Below are positions 11,179 to 22,584 of a stretch of 64,000 nt of DNA, in pieces. Source of the DNA: Drosophila miranda (Eukaryota > Arthropoda > Insecta > Diptera > Drosophilidae); assembly GCF_003369915.1 (NCBI RefSeq), contig NC_046675.1:21018001-21082000 (forward strand). Direction: 5' to 3'. Within the stretch, counting starts at the first letter, position 1. The number at the start of each line of letters is the position of its first letter. The notes beneath the pieces are model-generated. The model made no database searches. It saw only the letters and a program-made list of their open reading frames with translations, and was not told where the DNA came from. Both the position numbers and the translations under genes were made by a program.

Positions 11179-12132
11179 TTATACCCGATACTCAAAATGA
11201 GTATTGGGGTATATTAGATTTGTGGTAAAAGTGGATGTGTGTAACGTCCAGAAGGAATCGTTTCCGACCCCATAAAGTATATATATTCTTGATCAGCATC
11301 AATAGCCGAGTCGATTGAGCCATGTCTGTCTGTCCGTCTGTCGTCCGTCCGTCTGTCCGTCCCCTTCAGCGCCTAGTGCTCAAAGACTATAAGAGCTAGA
11401 GCAACGATGTTTTGGATCCAGACTTCTGTGATATGTCACTGCTACAAAAATATTTCAAAACTTCGCCCCGCCCACTTCCGCCCCCACAAAGAACGAAAAT
11501 CTGTGGCATCCACAATTTTAAAGATATGAGAAAACCAAAAACGTAGAATTGTAGAGAATGACCATATCTTTAAGACAACGGAATCTGAATTGGATCGTAT
11601 TATTATTATAGCCAGCATCAAGAAAACAATTTTATTTTTTCTCGCCCTGTCTCTCTCTAACACACACGTAGCATAGGCGGCTTTGCTTAGAGTAAAACAT
11701 TAGCGCCTAGATCTCAGAGATTACAAAAGCTAGAGCAACCAAATTTGGTATCCACACTCCTAATATATCGGACCGAGACGAGTTTGTTTCAAAATTTCGC
11801 CACACCCCCTTCCGCCCCCGCAAAGGACGAAAATCTGGGGATATTCAAAAATCTCAGAGACTATTAAGGCTAGAGTAACCAAATTTGGTATCCACACTCC
11901 TGTTAGATCTTACTATAAAACGTGTATCTCAAAATTTCGCCCCACCCCCTTCCGCCCACACAAAGGACGAAAATCTGTTGCATCCACAATATTGCACATT
12001 CGAGAAAACTAAAAACGCTGAATCATAGATAATGACCATATCTATCAGATTGCTGAATTTGGATCAGACTTAGTATCGGGTATAACCGTAGAGTTGCGGT
12101 GTCCGCAGCAACTCACAACGTTCCCCCTCGTT
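11179..12132 (+). mobile_element. DINE-1/INE-1 helitron-like element, copy A
   Basis: It begins TTATACCCGATACTC and carries a GTCC/GTCT microsatellite about 150 bases in. It contains repeated modules with the words caaatttggtatccacactcct and ttccgccc-caaaggacgaaaatctg. It ends with the sub-terminal inverted repeat agtatcgggtataa, the hairpin GAGTTGCGG/CCGCAGCAACTC and gttccccctcg. These are hallmarks of the non-autonomous Drosophila DINE-1 family, which inserts at TT and encodes no protein. This copy is shorter than the others: about 160 bases are missing just before the 3' inverted repeat. Confidence 0.88.
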
Positions 12133-12661
12133 TAGGTTATAGTTTCTGCCCCTTCATCTTTTGCATCTCTCTCCATCCCTTTTTATAGGACTCGAAGCTG
12201 CTGCTGTCAACTCTCTGCATACATAGGGCTACATTTTACATGCAGGTCATCCAATCAACTTGTCCGGCTAACATAGTCGGATATAAATGTGTGTGGAAGA
12301 ACAAAAAGAAGAAATTCAAGCAAAAAGATAAGATGAAAAAAGGTCTGATGCTTTGACAAGTGACGCTGTTAACACTTTTTCAGGTCACGGACAGAATACT
12401 GTTCATGTTGTAACAGGATTAAAACGGTGCAGCACCTTAACTTTTCTTTAGGAAAAACAAACATAAACTTGTCAGGAGGACAACTTTTTTCTCAGTTTCA
12501 GCCTTCTGTTCTTCCTTGTTCCTCTTTCCTCTCTGTTATATGTATAAACAAGCTGAACATTTAAAGCAAACAGAAAAAATTAAAGAGTCAAAAAGTTGCT
12601 GCATCTGCCTTAAAACTATGTATGTATGGATACATTATATCATTCATTTTTAGCGCCATTG
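12133..12661. other. Spacer between DINE-1 A and the solo LTR
   Basis: Nothing recognised. It contains a TATA-like ggatataaatg near 12277 that resembles the gatataaaa words at 3264 and 34330, but no gene follows. Confidence 0.35.
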
Positions 12662-12666
12662 CATAG

Positions 12667-13030
12667 TGTTGTGAAATCCTCGATACGAGATTTCAATGTT
12701 GAGCAGAAATGCTCTGGGGAATCTTTGCGTTTAATAATGTACTACACGATATAGACAATTCGAGATTTATTCATTTGGACTTCAATCAACTTAAACTTTA
12801 ATCGTAATCGCGTATAGAGTACAATGTAATGGGTAATACGGGTTTAAGTGCGGCCGGCTGCAACTGCTAATTGTCGTTGTGATTTCGTCGACACGCAAAC
12901 GAAGACTCTTCTCGGTGATCGGAGACGAGGTTACGCCGCCCTAGCATAAAACGACGCCGTTCTCCGAGTGGGCAATCGCAGTTAGAGCGCTCTCACTCTC
13001 TTTGTAGTTTAACCCTTAGAAAACCGTCCA
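12667..13030. mobile_element. Probable solo LTR (364 bp) with 5-bp target duplication
   Basis: The segment starts TGTTGTGAAATC and ends CCGTCCA (TG...CA). It is flanked on both sides by the identical five bases CATAG (12662-12666 and 13031-13035). It is GC-richer than its surroundings (for example gcggccggctgc and gaggttacgccgccc) and contains no coding frame. TG...CA ends plus a 5-bp duplication fit a solo LTR of a Ty1/copia or BEL/Pao retrotransposon; gypsy-type elements usually leave 4 bp. No internal region, gag or pol is present. I do not recognise the family. Confidence 0.55.
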
Positions 13031-13118
13031 CATAGAATATTCCTGTTTACATTTCATTCAAAAATCGGCTCTGTAGACGCTCTTGCATTAGCCATAAAAT
13101 TAATCTTTATTCTAATTT

Positions 13119-14253
13119 TTATACCCGATACTCAAAATGAGTATTGGGGTATATTAGATTTGTGGTAAAAGTGGATGTGTGTAACGTCCAGAAGGAATCG
13201 TTTCCGACCCCATAAAGTATATATATTCTTGATCAGCATCAATAGCCGAGTCGATTGAGCCCTGTCTGTCTGTCCGTCTGTCCGTCCGTCCGTCCGTCCG
13301 TCCGTCCGTCCGTCCGTCCGTCCGTCCGTCCCCTTCAGCGCCTAGTGCTCAAAGACTATAAGAGCTAGAGCAACGTTGTTTTGGATCCAGACTTCTGTGA
13401 TATGTCACTGCTACAAAAATATTTCAAAACTTCGTCCCGCCCACTTCCGCCCCCACAAAAGACGAAAATCTGTGGCATCCACATTTTTAAAGATACGATA
13501 AAACCAAAAACGCAGAATTGTAGAGGATGACTATATGTTCTAAAGTGTAAAATCTCAACCAGATCGTATAATTATTATAGCCAGAATCAAGAAAACAATT
13601 TCATTCTTTCTCGCTCTGTCTCTCTCTAACACACAGGTTTCATGGTCGGCTTTGCCAATTGCAAAATATGAGTTCAAGGATCTCAGAACCTATAAGAGCC
13701 AGAGTAACCAAATTTGGTATCCACACTCCTGTGATATCGGACCTTGACTGTTTCGTGTCCAAATTTCGCCACACCCCCTTCCGCCCCCGCAAAGGACGAA
13801 AATCTGGGGCATCCACAAATCTCAGAGACTATTAAGGCTAGAGTAACCAAATTTGGTATCCGCACTCCTGTTAGATCTTACTATAAAACTTGTATCTCAA
13901 AATTTCGCCCCACCCCCTTCCGCCCACACAAAGGACGAAAATCTGTTGCATCCACAATATTGCAGATTCGAGAAAACCAAAAACGCAGAATCATAGATAA
14001 TGACCATATCTATCAGACTGCTGAATCTGGATCAGATCAGATCATTTTTATAGCCAAAAGGAACAAATCAATTTGCACTGGCTATGCAGCACCCGACGTC
14101 ACGCTCAGACTGATTTTCTGTCTCTCTCGCACGCACTCTTTGTCGTGTCGTTTAATATTAGCGGCGTTTGCCGGAGGAGAGCCATACTGACTCAGTATCG
14201 GGTATAACTGTAGAGTTGCGGTGTCCGCAGCAACTCACAACGTTCCCCCTCGT
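13119..14253 (+). mobile_element. DINE-1/INE-1 helitron-like element, copy B
   Basis: Full-length element, about 1.13 kb, with the TTATACCCGATACTC start and the 3' hairpin ending in cgttccccctcg. It has an unusually long, nearly pure GTCC tract at about 13274-13330. Internally it repeats a module three times (caaatttggt...cttccgccc...ggacgaaaatctg). An open frame of 148 codons (13744-14190) runs through it but is a chance product of these modules. It lies 83 bp after the solo LTR. Confidence 0.88.
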
Positions 14254-14254
14254 T

Positions 14255-14980
14255 CATGTTAAATTTAGTCAAAAACAGGCCGTGGCAATAAACTCAATCA
14301 AAAATTCTTCTTTGGCTTGAAATATTAATATCTTAAAAAACAGGTTTGAAATTTGATATACATTTATTTGTACGTAGTTTTACGCAAATTGAAATAAAAT
14401 TCATTCTGATTTAATGCGAAAATTGTCACTGGAAGCTCTATGGTGCTTGTCTTTCCGTGCAGGCCATTAGGGCAGACTGACAAATTAAACTTTTTTACAC
14501 CCCACTCTGATTTATGGTTTCAGGGAAAATGTGAGTCAGCTTATAACACACTTTTTTTTTTGATAATCACAACCACATTAACTGGATGGATAAGCCCTTA
14601 TAATTTTAGGAAACAGAAAATATATTCTGTTCTCTAACATACATTTTTAGTACTCGGAACGAAAAGTCCAATTTGGTTTTTTTTCTGTTCTCACATATGA
14701 ATTTTGGAATCAATTCGTCTTTTGGTATTGTAGTTGTTTATCGCACTGTACACACCATTATCTCGCATAAATTTCAATTCCCAGAACAAGCTAGAAGAGA
14801 AAACCCATCAAGCACTCAACCATTTTTTTTTGTTTCCGCCTAACTCTCTTTATTTTTAATGAAATTTTTCGACTTGCTGTTGGCCACGACCAAAACTACT
14901 CAAAATGCAAATTTAATTAATTAAGTGGGAATATTCATAAATGGTGTCAGAAATTAGCGCAGCTTTTCCGTTATGCATCT
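14255..14980. other. Intergenic, nothing recognised
   Basis: AT-rich spacer between DINE-1 B and the first matched block of unit copy 1b. No gene, RNA or element supported. Confidence 0.35.
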
Positions 14981-14984
14981 TGTA

Positions 14985-17900
14985 GATAATTATCTCTGTT
15001 GTCCAGCCATCCATGGCATGTGCTTTCTGGGCCAATTAACTTCTAGCGAACTTGTTAGAGAGCCATGTTCTCTCTTTCTTTTTGTCACTTTACAGCCCAG
15101 AGGTGAACCGGAAAATATATAGAATCTGTAATTGGAATTTGATGTCCAGGGAGGACACATGGCCTACCTTAGATTGATATGGGTCAGAAGTGAGTCTGAA
15201 ATAGAAAGGATAAGCATTGCTTAAGACTCTACAAGTTTTTCTTGCTGATAATAATTCTTAAAAGTTCCAGACTTAGCAATTTGAATTCGTTTGTTTTGTA
15301 TATCAGTGACACTGCGTGGAAGCCATTCGGGAAAACACGAAAGATACAATATTCCAAAAAACGAAGAAAGTCTTTTAAATAAATCTTTCAAATATTCCTT
15401 TGCTTCCAGTTCACAGCAGTGGAAAAGTTCTGTAGGAACTTAATTTAAAATTGAGTTGAGTGTGTGCTGCCGTGAATGAATAATTTATTGAATAACTAAT
15501 GCAGGCCACAAAAACGGCATCTAACCAACAAGGCAATTCATTTTCTGTAGTCAACCCCAAAGGGATGCAGAAATTCCAACCATCGTGTTAAGTTTAAGTA
15601 AATTAATGCGCCTCTATGCGGAAAATCTTTTTGTATATACGGGAAAATTAAAATTGGCCACAGAATATCTAAAAACCACAACAAATGGGTCTATGGTTCT
15701 AGGCCATTTTGTGTTATGAAAGAAAAAAGAAAAGTGTAAAAAGGAAAGATGATTCTAGCAGAGTTACGGTTAACAAAATAAAACAAAATAAGCTTAAGGC
15801 CAAATGTTGCCGACATTTTATAGATATGAGAGTTTATGGCTAAAACGTAAAACAATCTTTTTCTATATCTTCTAAGTTTTTTGTAATTTTAATTTGTATT
15901 TGATTTTGTCCTATGTCAGAATGATTTATTTATTTATTTAGAATTATACAGAAGACTTTATTTGGGGGAAGGGAAGAAGCTTTGTATCTTCTCATAATTA
16001 TTTGTTCATAATTCTTAAATGCCAAATTAATTAGGCCGGGCTCCGACAAATAATTAACTTGTTCAAATTTTTGAATTACTTTTTCAAGGCTGCAATGAGA
16101 AGGCAAAATAAGATACCATAAAAGTATGAAATGCTTTTAAAAATGCAGAAAGTTGTTGCGATTTAAGTAAGACTTTGGCCGTACGGCGATCCAAAAAAAA
16201 ATATCAGTCGGCGGTAGTTTTTTAATAAACAGCGGCATTATAAACAAACCAAAGCAAATCCTGTTGGAAAGATAATGTGATGATGGAGGAGAAAGACGTT
16301 TAAGAACCTGAATTAATATGGTTAATGGGCTAAGAGTCTAAGAGGATTTGCTGACATTGAATGCAGATAAGAATTCAATGGCTTATGCATCTTGGACTAA
16401 TAAATTCAATAAAGACTCTCCATCTTAAGGCGACACCTCGCAGACACCTCAAACAGAGGTAAGACCATGCTGTTTATGAAATTTCAGACACTTTAAGAGG
16501 GCTCTACATTGTCCTTCAAAGAGTCTCCAATTTATATCTTGTTAAGAGGCGTTCTTATGTTGTCGTTCACTTTTGCCAGAGATTATTTACAGTACTGTTG
16601 ACTTAACCTCGGAATCCCTCAACTTGACTGTTAACAGCACTTGTGCTTCATTTTCTTCGCCACAAAATGGTTAAGGCATCAAGTTCCACAGCTTTTGCAC
16701 TCTTGAGATTTTAATGCCAGGCCGAGCAGTTGATTACAGAAATCGTATATAATCTCTGTTTAAGCTTTCTTTGCCTTAAAGTGCTTGAACTTAGTCTTTA
16801 TTGATTGATTATAATCTCTCATTATAGCAGAATCAACCGCATTACAAAGCAGACTACACTGGACTGTTTAGAGGTATTTAAAAATAAGGTCAATTATTAA
16901 ATTGACTGGTATTCGGATTTTCGTAGACAAAAAGTAAAACAAAAGCAGGCTCAACAAAAGCACGATTTTTATATAAAAGTAGAAGAGGCAAAAACATATT
17001 TTAGTTCATAAAAACCGCAACACGGATGCAAAACGTATATTTCATTATCTGAACAGTGCACAACAATGGACACTTAGGAACAGCAGGAGGAAAGGACCTA
17101 TAAAAGTCCATGACTTTAATCGCCCAACTGAGAGCCCAACCTGTCCCAGATCGTAATGGACCTGACTTTGACTTCTGTCTTTTATCTGACTCTAAGAGAT
17201 GTATATTGGGCGCCGTCTCCTGGGACTTGAATAGGAAAAGCAACCTTTGGCAAAAAGTTTGCGACCACAGCAAAAGGAAACAACCGCTCGCCCCCTTTTT
17301 TCACTGGTTCCTGTTACTCGACAAATTTTGATTAAAATGCCGTTAACAGAGCAACTCAACTTTCAACGGAACAGATTGGAAAAACTGGTGGCAGTCAGGA
17401 AATTGTGTTTCTTTCAGGTACATAGAAGGCGGCAAGCATTTTTCAATCTGAGTGCAACTTTTCATGCCTCTGCTACTTTGGTGATTATTCAGTCATTTAA
17501 TAACATTTAATTTTATTATTTTTATTTTATTTTAGTGTTTCAACTGTGCTACTTTTATATACACTCAGTTTTTTGTTTAGGTCTTCAATTTGATCAATAG
17601 AATTGAAAGTAGTCTGCTTACTTACTAAATAAAGCGAATTCCGGTACAGGGAGCGCTTCCAAAAATGTCATACACTTACATTATCAAATTCGGAAACACT
17701 CGAATGGCAGAGACTTTGGAATGGGGTGGAAAAATTAAATTTATGGAGAGAATTTACATAATTTGGCGAAATTAGATAAATGAGGAAAATGGTTGCCATT
17801 AATTGGTTTTCATCTCCATAATTTTCGAAATCTTTTTAACAAGACTTAAGGTTGTGCGAACAACAGAGGGAAGGGCAGTATTCCACCAAGGACGTGTGAA

Positions 17901-18265
17901 TTTTACTGATGGTACACAGAGCCCATCCCCATTGGAAGCAATCTACTTAATGCATATTTGTAAGAAAATTTACTTAATGTATATTTGTAAGAAAGTTTGC
18001 AAATTTTCCTTCAGAACATGCCTCTGCATCTGTATCCTTTCATCTGCTGTGCAAATTATGAGAAAATAGTCCAATATTTCATCAACACTTTTTGGGGGTT
18101 GCCTTTTGTTCTTGAAGGGTGATATATTTATCCTAAATAAAGGGCCAAGCATTCCCCAGTAAGGCAAACACCAATACACTGACGCATTTGCATAATAAGT
18201 ACACCCTGCTAGACAGCGGTATGGTCGTCATTTGTCAAAAAATTTACATTTCTTAGGAGTCTCTT
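14985..18265 (+). repeat. Diverged large unit, copy 1b, left part
   Basis: Five blocks match copy 2 in order. 14990-15060 matches 26590-26650 (agc-atccatgg-atgtgctttc, ggccaatta-cttcta). 15500-15730 matches 27605-27835 and 49620-49840 (cacaaaaac-g-tctaacca-aaggcaatt, gtgttaa-ttnagt-aattaatgc). 16028-16290 matches 29773-30050 (aaaatgcagaaagttgttgc-atttaagt). 17040-17420 matches 30765-31160 (tgcgaccacag, ggttcctg, aaaatgccgt, aactggtgg). 18085-18265 matches 32345-32615 (atttgcataat, catttgtcaa). No coding frame is preserved between copies. Confidence 0.68.
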
Positions 18266-18533
18266 ATAAAAGATTGGCTATACGATATGCGTTAACGATT
18301 TCGCTCCATGTCTATTAAAAATGGAAATGGTCCAAATATCAGACTATTTCAGGTCAATTTCCTTTTTGGAAACAAACTTTTTGTGGCTCAAATTGTGGGA
18401 AAACAAAGCCGAAGCGAGAATCAATTACCCCAAGCAACACGTACTCAATGTTTATTAAAGTGTACGCTGCACAGCCACAGTCACAAGAACGAAGAAAACA
18501 TGGGCAACAATGCCAGAAACTATTATCAGAACA

Positions 18534-19654
18534 AACGAGGGGGAACGTTGTGAGTTGCTGCGGACACCGCAACTCTACGGTTATACCCGATACTAAGTCA
18601 GTATGGCTCTCCTCCGGCAGACGCCGCTAATATTAAACGACACGACAAAGAGTGCGTGCGAGAGAGACAGAAAATCAGTCTGAGCGTGACGTCGGGCGCT
18701 GCGTAGCCACTGCAAATTGATTTGTTCCTATTGGCTATAAAAATGATCTGATCTGATCCAGATTCAGCAATCTGATAGATATGGTCATTATCTATGATTC
18801 TGCGTTTTTAGTTTTCTCGAATGTGCAATATTGTGGATGCAACAGATTTTCGTCCTTTGTATGGGCGGAAGGGAGTGGGGCGAAATTTTGAGATACACGT
18901 TTTATAGTAAGATCTAACAGGAGTGCGGATACCACATTTGGTTACTCTAGCCTTAATAGTCTCTGAGATTTGTGGATGCCCCAGATTTTCGTCCTTTGCG
19001 GGGGCGGAAGGGGGTGTGGCGAAATTTTGAAACAAACTCGTCTCGGTCCGATATATTAGGAGTGTGGATACCAAATTTGGTTGCTCTAGCTTTTGTAGTC
19101 TCTGAGATCTAGGCGCTAATGTTTTACTCTAAGCAAAGCCGCCTATGCTACGTGTGTGTTAGAGAGAGACAGGGCGAGAAAAAATGAAATTGTTTTCTTG
19201 ATGCTGGCTATAATAATAATACGATCCAATTCAGATTCCGCAGTCTTAAAGATATGGTCATTCTCTACAACTCTACGTTTTTGGTTTTCTCATATCTTTA
19301 AAATTGTGGATGCCACAGATTTTTGTGGGGGCGGAAGTGGGCGGGGCGAAGTTTTGAAATATTTTTGTAGCAGTGACATATCACAGAAGTCTGGATCCAA
19401 AACATCGTTGCTGTAGCTCTTATAGTCTTTGAGCACTAGGCGCTGAAGGGGACGGACAGACGGACAAACGGACAGACGGACAGACGGACAGACGGACGGA
19501 CGGACAGACAGGGCTCAATCGACTCGGCTATTGATGCTGATCAAGAATATATATACTTTATGGGGTCGGAAACGATTCCTTCTGGACGTTACACACATCC
19601 ACTTTTACCACAAATCTAATATACCCCAATACTCATTTTGAGTATCGGGTATAA
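18534..19654 (-). mobile_element. DINE-1/INE-1 helitron-like element, copy C
   Basis: Full-length element, about 1.12 kb, in reverse. The left edge is cgagggggaacg with the hairpin; the right edge is gagtatcgggtataa. The microsatellite tract (GGAC/AGAC on the plus strand) is at about 19449-19509. Internal modules are the same as in copies B, D and E. Short open frames inside it (18808-19074, 19156-19416) are shadows of the modules. Confidence 0.88.
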
Positions 19655-20261
19655 CAAAGTCAAAACACAAAGTCCCGAAAAGAAAACAGTGGCTCACAAA
19701 GAAGGAGACGCGCACAGAGCATGTGACAAAAAGTGTGAGGGTAAAAACCGCCAAATTGTTGATGGAAACCCCAATGTTAGATATGAATCAATACATTATT
19801 ATTCCTTCAAGGATAACGAAGGTCTTCTAATGATTTATAATTAAATTTCCTACATATTTTGTAAACAAATCGAAACCAGTTTCGTCTGAAGAGGTGCCAA
19901 ATGTTATTTCTGTAACACTAACCTCCATTCTGGTCATTCTATATATATATATATAACAAGACGTGTCTAAGAGAGCGGTTCAGAGAGCTTTAGTATGCGT
20001 TTTGCTCATGTCTTTCGAGTGATGGGCGAAGTACGAGGATACGGCAGGAGATTTTCTGACAATGAACTCGGAGCAAAAGAATAATGATTCAAGGTTTAAA
20101 AGAGGCAAAAAGTCTGTTGGTAAGAGTGTTAAAGGGAACACATATTGCAAAGTAGCCAGGAGGTTATTAATTCCCTTTAAGGTAACTCTACATATAACTG
20201 TTCAAACGCTCAACACGTAAAAGAAAACACCCTTTAACTTATCAAGCCAATTCATTTTGTT

Positions 20262-22000
20262 ATGTGGCAGCAAATAAAGGTTTTCATATTCAATCAGCCC
20301 CCAATCAATGATATCAAGCAATCGCAAACAAGGTAGCACTTGGAAATTCAATTTCTGTCACGAAATAAACTCAAAAGCATAGAAAACCGTTTTAAGCCCC
20401 TTGAAAAAAAAACCCTGCTAGAGGGAAAAACGTCCTTCGCATCCCTTTATGGGATATTGGAAATAAGAGTGGATAGTAGCATGACAGTGAAAGAAGTAAC
20501 TTTTCCAAATCGTTTTGCACTTTGAGACATTTGTTATCAATCCTGAAATTACTGGCTGTTAGAATGATAAACGTCGCCTATGTGTAGTAAGTCTATACCT
20601 TCTATACCTTCAAAAGCGATTGTTGAAAATGCGGAAATAGTCTAACGGTTTTTGGTTTTCCGTTCAGGGAGCACATACAAAAAAAAGATGAGGCAATCTA
20701 AAAAAGAATCTAATTGTGATGCATTCACAAAAAGAATTAATGAATGCATTAAACACCAGTCATAATATACTCTCAATGCTTCAAGTATTAATTTTCAGTG
20801 GTTCATCTGCATACATATATAACCGCAGTCATGTTAATGGCATACTTTTGAAGATTAAATAGTTCTAATTTAAGGCTCGAGTCTGATGACAGAGCAGAAC
20901 ACACAAAGGAGGAAACGCCATGGATGCTGGCGAACGCTCTGCCAGAGTGACACACTGTCGCGATGACACTTGCAGGGAACAGCAAACGATTCATGCATTC
21001 ATTCGAGCTGTCCTCACACTGAGATGTGAGTGTCAGACCTTTTCTTTATTTTCTTGAACAAGTAACATCATCATAATAGAACAGATTGTGACACGCACAA
21101 GATGCTACTCTGCAAACGAGATTTCTCCAGAGCTCTGTCTCTAGGAGAAGTAGCAAAGATATTGCAATCACCGTTGGCAAGTTCAGTTCCCGATGTTAAT
21201 GATGATGACAAACGTTGTCACCACCTACTTGACGTTGAAGCACTCGCGACTGAGAGTATCTGTGAAATGTCACGACAGGGAAATGTCATTGGAGTGGGGC
21301 GTAAACATGCCACACATTTAAACATATATGACTTGCACAGAAACTTGTAACAATAATAGCTTCGCAACCATATATGCAATGAAATCCTGCTAATGGCTGG
21401 AAAAACTTTGTTTCATTTTAAAATGTTATCCAAATAAATACCTAATACCTAATGGGAGCATGACATTAGTCAGCAAATTGAAACTTAAGCACGGAGAAAT
21501 ATTATAAAACTTGTATTTGGTTTTTATATATGCTATAAACACGTAAAAAATGTGGACGACTGACAAATTTAGAGAACAAATGAGAAGAATTCCCTCTGAT
21601 TTTATTATTATATTTTATTTTGTTATAGTACCCCCCTGATTTTATTCTGATGGATGTCGTTGGACAGACCCCCACAGTGTCCATTCGCGACTTCACAGAC
21701 ATTCAAGCTGGGACTGACATGTGTCAGTGGTGATTTAAGTGGGCACTGAATCCGTCAAGTGGATGGTGACAGGAACACAACAGACTATCGATGTCTTCAT
21801 TATTTTCGACAATGTGTCCCGCAACAGAACTGATTTGATATCGACGATAGAAGTGGGAATAGATTACCCCCAGGGAACAACCGCTGTGGCTGCGTGTCAA
21901 ATGTCTGGGAACCATGCTCCAATTATGATGACGTTTCCATACTTTGACCCAACATTTGCCGTCATATCCCATTGTTCGTGACTGTCATAAATCAAGATAC
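20262..22000 (+). repeat. Diverged large unit, copy 1b, right part
   Basis: 20262-20380 matches 41455-41585 in direct orientation and 43880-44040 in inverted orientation (ttatgtggcag, gttttcat-ttcaatc, atcaatgat, aatttctgtcacgaaataaac). 20505-20630 matches 41760-41890 (tcgtttng-cactttgaga, tatcaatcctg-aat, gttanaatgataaacg). 21655-21800 matches 42790-42960 (gtcaagtggatg-tgacaggaac). No gene recognised; the open frame 21102-21350 has no partner. Confidence 0.65.
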
Positions 22001-22584
22001 CATCCGCATTTGATTTCATACATACTATAATGCCCCAATTAATTTCGCCTCTATGCGATCCCCTTAAACTTTTCTACTGTCCCCTATTGAATTAATCAGA
22101 TTATTTTGTCTTGATATTTTTAATATTCAAATCAGCGTTAGGGCAGGTAATAATGCTTCAAATTAAGTTCTATAAAATCCGGCTTATACTTATACGACTG
22201 TTGTCTGAAAAATTCGCTGGGCAACTTCTTTTGTGGTAAGTGAAGGCACAGACGAAGCCGAAGAAGAGATGGCCCAAATACTTCCAGCATAACTTAATTA
22301 AATAACAAGTATCTTCGACCAGATGGTATTTGTTTGTCATCTATGCACAAGGCTTTGCTAGAAACAAACCTTCTTCATTCAGCAGCAAGGATACTGTGAA
22401 CTTTAAGGGATCGAACCCTCTAAAAAAGATGACCCTTTCACGGTCAGCCGAACAGGTGGATTGCAATTCAGTGATTTACTAGTAGATTACTTAAATTAAG
22501 GAGAATGCCTGCAAAACGATAAGGACTGCTGGTCTTTAAATTTCAGGCCCGAATTGCCCTAGTTTCTCCATCTCATTTGAGGCA

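Noticed and set aside
13265..13330. Regular GTCC repeats resembling an array with spacers
   Set aside because: A simple microsatellite inside DINE-1, not a CRISPR or other spacer array; the DNA is eukaryotic.
13744..14190. 148-codon frame inside DINE-1 copy B
   Set aside because: It spans the repeated modules of a non-coding helitron-like element and is broken in the other copies.
22380..22450. tRNA-like T-arm (GAGGGTTCGATCCC on the minus strand)
   Set aside because: No matching acceptor stem, D-arm or anticodon arm could be folded around it.
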